Positions 3,257 to 5,162 of a DNA stretch of 5,162 bases are shown piece after piece; the first letter of the stretch is position 1, and each line of letters opens with the position of its first letter. Origin of the DNA: Candidatus Sediminicultor secundus. GTDB lineage: Bacteria > Atribacterota > JS1 > SB-45 > 34-128. The notes beneath the pieces are model-generated. The model had not been told where the DNA came from and searched no databases. It worked only from the letters and a program-made list of their open reading frames with translations. The stretch covers positions 1 to 5,162 of the forward strand of contig NCRO01000122.1 of assembly GCA_002849045.2 (NCBI GenBank). The letters run 5' to 3'. Position numbers and translations under genes: made by a program.

Positions 3257-4243
3257 TTACGGTTTTCTATTACTCCGGCTCTTTTCCCCGGGGGGAGAAG
3301 GGGATTTACGAGCAGAGAGATTATCTTGAATCAGCTTGATTGCCTTCAGGGCTTTTTCGCGATAAACCTGTTCCGAGGTATTAGTGTTTTTTGTAGAGGA
3401 CGGATCTATCTGTCCCGATTCGTTGAGGGCACGATGCATCGTGCCCCTACTTTTGAGATTGCCGTTTTCTTCTGCGGGTTCTTCATCATATCTTTCTTGT
3501 TCCGGGTCATGATAATCATTCTTTAGTGCTGCACTCAGCCAACCGGCAGGGCTTTTAATATTTTTCCTCTCCATCAGCAGGTCTAATTTCTCCTCAATCT
3601 TTCTTAGGGGATAGTCTTTCAGTAATTGCTCAATAAATTTTCCCTCAATATCTAAATCCGTTAACCGTTCTCTTATTGCTCTCATTCTTTCTTCTCCTTT
3701 CTCTTTTAATTTTTTAAAATCAACAGCAACATTTTCTCTATTTGTTGTTGTTATATTGTTATTCTTAAAATTGTTATTATTAGGGTAGCGTTCCGCTACC
3801 ACCTGAGGTATCGTTCCGCTACCACTGTCGGTAGCGTTTTGAAACCCCGGTGGTATCGTTTCGCTACCACCACATGCATTATTTTTAGCATCGGAAAAAA
3901 AGGATAAGAGTATCTTTTCCGGAGGAGTGATTTGATAGACATTATGGTGATAATAATTTTTAAAGGAATTATCCTTGGCGATATTTTTAATAAAATTTAG
4001 TTTAATCAAAATATTTAAATTTCTAATTATCGTAGTTTTTGCCATTCCCATCTCCTGGCTCATGGTATTTAAAGATGGCCAGGCAATATATTTTTTCTTG
4101 TGACAATAAGATAAAAGGGCAAGATAGACCAAACTGGGAATTGCCCCCATCACCTTGATCAACTTTCTGTAAAAAAAATCAGGTACCATGGTAAAACTAT
4201 AATTACTTGGTTCATATTGCTTATTTAGTTTTTCTTTTTCCAT
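3257..4243 (-). CDS. Replication-initiator-like protein with N-terminal winged helix
   Basis: A 328-residue protein. Residues about 14-106 form a helix_turn_helix_36-type winged helix (FTMVPDFFYRKLI, LALLSYCHKKKYIAWPSLNT, then MSQEMGMAKTTIIRNLNILI), as in phage and plasmid replication initiators. Residues 125-153 are encoded by iterons; 154-170 are Asn/Thr-rich linker. Residues 195-244 form the conserved C-terminal block (YPLRKIEEKLDLLM, KNIKSPAGWLSAALKNDY) found at the end of many phage Rep-type helix-turn-helix proteins. The tail is low-complexity and carries two palindrome-encoded segments (SRGTMHRAL and SPSPPGEKS). Start ATG 4243-4241 follows GGAGG (4250-4254) by six bases; a TTG at 4261 is upstream of that site. 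The winged helix presumably binds the iterons within the gene, as lambda O does. It is the first gene of the apparent operon with the sigma pair. Confidence 0.8.
   Translation of the reverse strand: MEKEKLNKQYEPSNYSFTMVPDFFYRKLIKVMGAIPSLVYLALLSYCHKKKYIAWPSLNTMSQEMGMAKTTIIRNLNILIKLNFIKNIAKDNSFKNYYHHNVYQITPPEKILLSFFSDAKNNACGGSETIPPGFQNATDSGSGTIPQVVAERYPNNNNFKNNNITTTNRENVAVDFKKLKEKGEERMRAIRERLTDLDIEGKFIEQLLKDYPLRKIEEKLDLLMERKNIKSPAGWLSAALKNDYHDPEQERYDEEPAEENGNLKSRGTMHRALNESGQIDPSSTKNTNTSEQVYREKALKAIKLIQDNLSARKSPSPPGEKSRSNRKP
3281..3300. repeat. G/C-rich imperfect palindrome in the 3' end of the initiator gene
   Basis: CTTTTCCCC (3281-3289) and GGGGAGAAG (3292-3300), eight of nine positions paired, centre GG. 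It encodes residues SPSPPGEKS near the C-terminus. Composition and shape resemble the intergenic palindromes, suggesting a repeat that entered the non-essential tail. Confidence 0.5.
3427..3446. repeat. Perfect 20-bp palindrome inside the initiator gene
   Basis: GGGCACGATGCATCGTGCCC, fully self-complementary, flanked by further C/G bases ending CCTAC. It encodes GTMHRA within the low-complexity C-terminal tail. GTAGGGGCACG...CGTGCCCCTAC palindromes are a dispersed repeat type in several bacterial phyla; here one has been accommodated in frame. Confidence 0.85.
3700..3868. other. Putative replication origin: four iterons plus AT-rich region
   Basis: Four 17-bp units begin at 3784, 3807, 3830 and 3852 (starts 23, 23 and 22 bp apart, about two helical turns). 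On the minus strand they read GGTAGCGGAACGCTACC, GGTAGCGGAACGATACC, GGTTTCAAAACGCTACC and GGTAGCGAAACGATACC. The unit at 3784 is a perfect 7-bp dyad with a 3-base centre; the unit at 3830 is the most diverged. In the coding direction they are followed by an AT-rich, T/A-asymmetric stretch (3700-3783). The order initiator winged helix, iterons, AT-rich segment, C-terminal domain is that of the lambda O gene origin. Because spacing is not a multiple of three, the units are translated in different frames, so protein-level selection does not explain the conservation. Confidence 0.65.
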
Positions 4244-4268
4244 ACTTTTCCTCCGTTGCAATTAGTAT

Positions 4269-4292
4269 TTATTCTTTGGTGTTTTGCAGTAT
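4269..4292 (-). pseudogene. Possible 3' remnant of a second yvrJ copy
   Basis: Bases 4273-4292 match 71-90 inside yvrJ at 19 of 20 positions. Read in the same frame they give ILQNTKE followed by TAA (4269-4271), against ILENTKE in the yvrJ gene. The frame is closed by TAG just upstream within the hairpin, so only the end of a gene is left. Chance is unlikely at 19/20, but I cannot show homology beyond this stretch. Confidence 0.45.
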
Positions 4293-4295
4293 AAC

Positions 4296-4326
4296 GCCGT
4301 AGCCATGATGAAAAAATAGCTACGGC
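4296..4326. repeat. GCCGTAGC/GCTACGGC hairpin
   Basis: Perfect 8-bp arms 4296-4303 and 4319-4326 with a 15-base A-rich loop. It abuts the yvrJ-like remnant and resembles the other G/C-rich palindromes of the window. No T-run follows on either side. Confidence 0.7.
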
Positions 4327-4420
4327 ACGCTGTCTTTCCGCACATCACTCATTACTGCATTTTCACTAACCACTATAATTACAACATAAAAAAAATTTCT
4401 TGTATCGAGTTTTCTCTATG

Positions 4421-4453
4421 ATTTTTCATTGTTTTTTCATTGTTTTTTCTTTG
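4421..4453. repeat. Three 11-bp tandem repeats with phased A/T tracts
   Basis: Units atttttcattg, ttttttcattg and ttttttctttg at 4421, 4432 and 4443. Each carries a T5-T6 run, so runs recur once per helical turn, a classical cause of intrinsic DNA curvature. The repeat lies upstream of where the initiator operon promoter should be. Confidence 0.8.
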
Positions 4454-4476
4454 CTTCATTTAAGAGTTAAAGGAAT

Positions 4477-4514
4477 AAAAAAAATCCAGATAACACAATG
4501 GTTATCTGGATTTT
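4477..4514 (-). terminator. Rho-independent terminator of the winged-helix gene
   Basis: Arms 4481-4494 and 4501-4514 form a perfect 14-bp stem (core ATCCAGATAAC/GTTATCTGGAT) with loop ACAATG. On the minus strand it is followed by eight consecutive T (complement of 4477-4484). It lies about 80 bases after the stop of the winged-helix gene. On the plus strand only TTTT follows, so it is mainly directional. Confidence 0.9.
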
Positions 4515-4592
4515 AATCAAGAAAAAAATATTATTTTTTTAAAAAATTGAGGTAGTTTTTGTTTCAAATTAGAGCAATAAAAGCAAAAATCT

Positions 4593-5162
4593 TTAATTTA
4601 TTTTCAATTTATCTTCTTCTAAATTCAACATTATCCCCCTTCGAGAAATTACTTTAAAAATATTTTTCACCTTTTCTTTATTTCTTTTGCTTTTTCCAAT
4701 AGTTTTTAAAATAGTACTTCTGATTTTAGAAAAATGATAACTTACCCGACTATAGATAGCATCTTCTTCATCTTTCCAGAGTGTATCTAAAAGTTCATCA
4801 TAACTCATTACCTGCCCATTGTGCTGGGCTAAGAGATGAATTAAAGAAAATTCTGTAGCAGTTACTTCAATCTTTTCCCCCATAAAAATAATTCTATCCG
4901 GGCGGTGTCGGTAGATTTCTAAGATAGGCTGCAAGGTGTAAGGTGCAAGCTGCGCTACACAGTTTTCAGTTTTCGGTTTACAAGTTTCAGTATGTAGACG
5001 AGCTAATCCCAATCCTTCTTCTTCGGCTCCTTTTATTAATTGTTCTGATATCAATCTTATCTTCTTCAGGTCTTCTTCCCTTTCTTCTTTCCAGTCAGCA
5101 ATTTCTGCTAAATTGGCTAAGCTTTCGGCTAACCAGGAAAAACCTTCTGCTAAATGTTGGAT
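4593..5162 (-). CDS. C-terminal PhoB/OmpR-type winged-helix protein, 5' end beyond the window
   Basis: The frame is open without a start from the right edge (5162) to TAA at 4593-4595, 189 codons. An internal TTG at 5054 has no reason to be the start, since the frame upstream encodes a plausible charged helix (about residues 1-50: LAESLANLAEIADWKEE, EEDLKKIRL). Residues about 81-183 are a trans_reg_C winged helix: IFMGEKIEVTATEFSLIHLL, GQVMSYDELLDTLW, SRVSYHFSKIRSTI, ending KVISRRGIMLNL where classical members have a GxGY wing. No receiver domain is visible, though one could precede the edge only if the gene is longer. Between the helix and the DNA-binding domain, residues about 56-78 (HTETCKPKTENCVAQLAPYT) are the translation of a heptamer repeat. 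Probably a DNA-binding regulator; target unknown. It has its own terminator, so it is a separate unit from the initiator operon. Confidence 0.75.
   Translation of the reverse strand: MQHLAEGFSWLAESLANLAEIADWKEEREEDLKKIRLISEQLIKGAEEEGLGLARLHTETCKPKTENCVAQLAPYTLQPILEIYRHRPDRIIFMGEKIEVTATEFSLIHLLAQHNGQVMSYDELLDTLWKDEEDAIYSRVSYHFSKIRSTILKTIGKSKRNKEKVKNIFKVISRRGIMLNLEEDKLKIN
4928..4997. repeat. Heptamer array translated inside the winged-helix gene
   Basis: Ten 7-base registers: gctgcaa, ggtgtaa, ggtgcaa, gctgcgc, tacacag, ttttcag, ttttcgg, tttacaa, gtttcag, tatgtag. The first three and the ninth clearly belong to the gttgcaa family seen between genes at 874-894 and 2483-2517; the middle units are more diverged. 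Nine heptamers equal 63 bases or 21 codons, so an insertion of this size keeps the frame. Confidence 0.75.

Larger units (their letters stand above)
4244..4592. other. 349-base gap upstream of the initiator gene
   Basis: It holds, from the initiator start outward: the ribosome site (4250-4254), a 20-base yvrJ-like remnant (4273-4292), a hairpin (4296-4326), weak heptamer-like sequence (4361-4377), an A8 tract (4388-4395), an 11-bp tandem repeat with phased A/T tracts (4421-4453) and the terminator of the upstream gene (4477-4514). Since that terminator closes the upstream unit, the promoter for the initiator operon should lie between about 4300 and 4475. The best -10 I can see on the minus strand is TATAGT (4372-4377), but there is no good -35 at the right distance. 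Confidence 0.6.

Noticed and set aside
3326..3526. Plus-strand open frame antisense to the initiator gene
   Set aside because: It includes the 20-bp palindrome and lacks a ribosome site; the minus strand has the recognisable domains.

Overview
This AT-rich window has strong Gram-positive-style Shine-Dalgarno sites (AAGGAGG) ahead of almost every gene, and all supported genes lie on the minus strand. The protein families (YvrJ, DUF1659, DUF2922, LLH-type holin, a sigma factor split into region 2 and region 4 proteins) point to Bacillota or a related low-GC lineage carrying a phage- or plasmid-like element. The intergenic DNA, packed with heptanucleotide repeats, looks like an environmental lineage and not a well-studied Bacillus or Clostridium. 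The taxon is not resolved. The first ~62 bases are not biological: they match a degraded Illumina Nextera i7 adapter layout, so the left edge is a contaminated contig end.

Layout in the direction of transcription (right to left): a gene cut by the right edge with a C-terminal PhoB/OmpR-type winged helix (4593-5162) and its Rho-independent terminator (4477-4514); a 349-base gap with a phased A-tract repeat, a hairpin and a yvrJ-like remnant; a replication-initiator-like winged-helix protein (3257-4243); then two small genes encoding sigma-70 region 2 (2911-3225) and region 4 (2630-2857); then DUF1659 (2211-2438), DUF2922 (1781-2053), an LLH-type phage holin (1210-1593), an M15 zinc peptidase/endolysin (467-847), and a 5'-intact yvrJ gene (start at 222) that runs into the adapter.

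Two features stand out. First, the initiator gene carries four 17-bp dyad-symmetric iterons (3784-3868) spaced 22-23 bp, followed in the coding direction by an AT-rich stretch (about 3700-3783). This is the geometry of the lambda origin inside gene O, so this is probably an origin embedded in its own initiator gene. Second, a split sigma factor sits directly upstream of DUF1659, DUF2922, a holin, a peptidoglycan peptidase and YvrJ. In Bacillus subtilis the two-subunit sigma factor SigO-RsoA lies next to yvrJ. A self-encoded sigma factor driving a holin/peptidase module recalls the TcdR/TcdE and UviA/UviB arrangements of clostridia, so I infer a dedicated lysis or export cassette on a replicating element.

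The gaps between genes are filled by arrays with a strict 7-base period in several unrelated sequence families, by short palindromes, and by a 102-bp direct repeat. Some of these elements have also entered coding sequence in frame: a heptamer array in the winged-helix gene and palindromes in the initiator gene.
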